Source: Sphingomonas natans (GTDB lineage: Bacteria > Pseudomonadota > Alphaproteobacteria > Sphingomonadales > Sphingomonadaceae). Taken from it: DNA of 64,000 nucleotides. The position numbers and the translations under genes are program-made. The stretch's first letter is position 1, and each line of letters starts with the position of its first letter. Of the stretch, positions 63,484-64,000 are shown in pieces. The stretch spans positions 186,001-250,000 of the forward strand of contig NZ_JAUOTP010000003.1 in the NCBI RefSeq assembly GCF_030546695.1, read 5' to 3'. Under the pieces are notes generated by a model. That model saw nothing but the letters and a program-made list of their open reading frames with translations, ran no database searches and was not told the DNA's origin.

Positions 63484-64000
63484 TCAACTCTGAGTACAGA
63501 GCGTCTTCAAGGCGACTTCGGTCGAGAAGTCAGCGCCACCCGACCACCTTAGCCGATAAAGGTCACCCTGAACGACTGATTGGACGACGTTCGGCCATAG
63601 TGCCGCGATGCAGGTGCCGCCTGAGTCGCGAACGGATGGATAGATGATACCGTTGTGGCCGCCGCCGCGTGCAGCCGCCGCCATGGCGTTGCCGGCAGGA
63701 TAGCCTTTAGCAGAATTGGGATCGAGGCAGGGATGCTCGGACGCCTGCCGGAGATCGGCAAAAACGCCTGACATGCTGGCGAGCATCTCGCCATATTCGA
63801 CGATAGCGTTGAAATCGCCGGTGTCGGCGAGCGCTTTGGTGAGGTGATGCCCGACCTCGGCGATACAGGTCTCGACCGCAAGCGCAGCATACCAGGCCCC
63901 ACGCTCTGCCGGGTTGAAACGGTTAGGTTCGCGGGGTTTGGCGTACGCGAAGCTCGCATTGATGAATTTGGCATGCGGAACACCGTGGACCAGCTCCGCC
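63484..64000 (-). CDS. RES-domain protein (N-terminus outside window)
   Basis: Reading from the window edge, the frame gives VHGVPHAKFINASFAYAKPR, RFNPAERGAWYAALAVETCI and, near the end, KGYPAGNAMAAAARGGGHNG then IIYPSVRDSGGTCIAALWPN, with stop at 63484. These are the Arg/Tyr/Glu and Ser motifs of the RES domain, an NAD+-degrading toxin fold normally paired with an Xre/MbcA-type antitoxin upstream, which would be beyond 64000. The frame is intact as far as visible. Confidence 0.8.
   Translation of the reverse strand, partial: AELVHGVPHAKFINASFAYAKPREPNRFNPAERGAWYAALAVETCIAEVGHHLTKALADTGDFNAIVEYGEMLASMSGVFADLRQASEHPCLDPNSAKGYPAGNAMAAAARGGGHNGIIYPSVRDSGGTCIAALWPNVVQSVVQGDLYRLRWSGGADFSTEVALKTLCTQS

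Noticed and set aside
1-64000. CRISPR arrays, rRNA genes, complete insertion sequences
   Set aside because: No regularly spaced repeats, rRNA-like sequence or intact transposase were seen on reading both strands.

Overview
The window looks like a chromosomal stretch of a Sphingomonas-type alphaproteobacterium. The evidence is high GC, a PEPxxWA-CTERM protein (42821-43558), a MucR/Ros-type regulator, an HWE histidine kinase with a stand-alone receiver, a TonB-dependent receptor beside glycoside hydrolases, and several small proteins of kinds I associate with sphingomonads. No rRNA, complete tRNA, intact insertion sequence or CRISPR array was found.

Left part (1-15.6 kb): the 5' part of a galactonate-dehydratase-like gene; a secreted HIT protein; a secreted alpha/beta hydrolase with an Asp nucleophile; an isochorismatase-like hydrolase and a flavin-binding PPOX protein; a 916-residue winged-helix/ATPase regulator; a Tat-exported carboxylesterase; a GH35 remnant; an HU protein; small proteins; and an HWE kinase with its receiver.

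Centre (16-38 kb) is devoted to carbohydrates. On the minus strand lie LysR, glycerate 2-kinase, MFS transporter, MDR dehydrogenase, Gfo/Idh/MocA oxidoreductase and GH36 alpha-galactosidase, mostly overlapping or a few bases apart. Divergent from LysR are a TonB-dependent receptor and an MGH/GH63-like hydrolase, followed by AraC and a frameshifted phytanoyl-CoA dioxygenase. A hydrolase of the mannosyl-/glucosylglycerate type together with a glycerate kinase suggests uptake of a glycosylated glycerate (or glycerol), cleavage to sugar and glycerate, and phosphorylation of glycerate into central metabolism. A second block holds an unassigned 753-residue protein divergent from an SDR-GH130 pair.

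From 38 to 46 kb come a hydrolase/TetR/isochorismatase group with a duplicated palindromic operator, a divergent HD protein/GlxA-type regulator pair, the PEP-CTERM protein and small secreted or stress-type proteins.

Right part (46-64 kb) is accessory and decayed: small hypothetical genes, paralogous YozE-SAM-like operons, a segment (48.76-49.1 kb) duplicated in inverted orientation at 12.26-12.53 kb, frameshifted ycaQ, GST and WYL genes, a 3' fragment of tRNA-Ala that looks like an integration scar, a lone possible ubiquitin-like protein, an amidohydrolase, a MucR regulator, and a RES-domain protein cut by the window end. The number of single-base frameshifts here is striking and could be real decay or assembly error.
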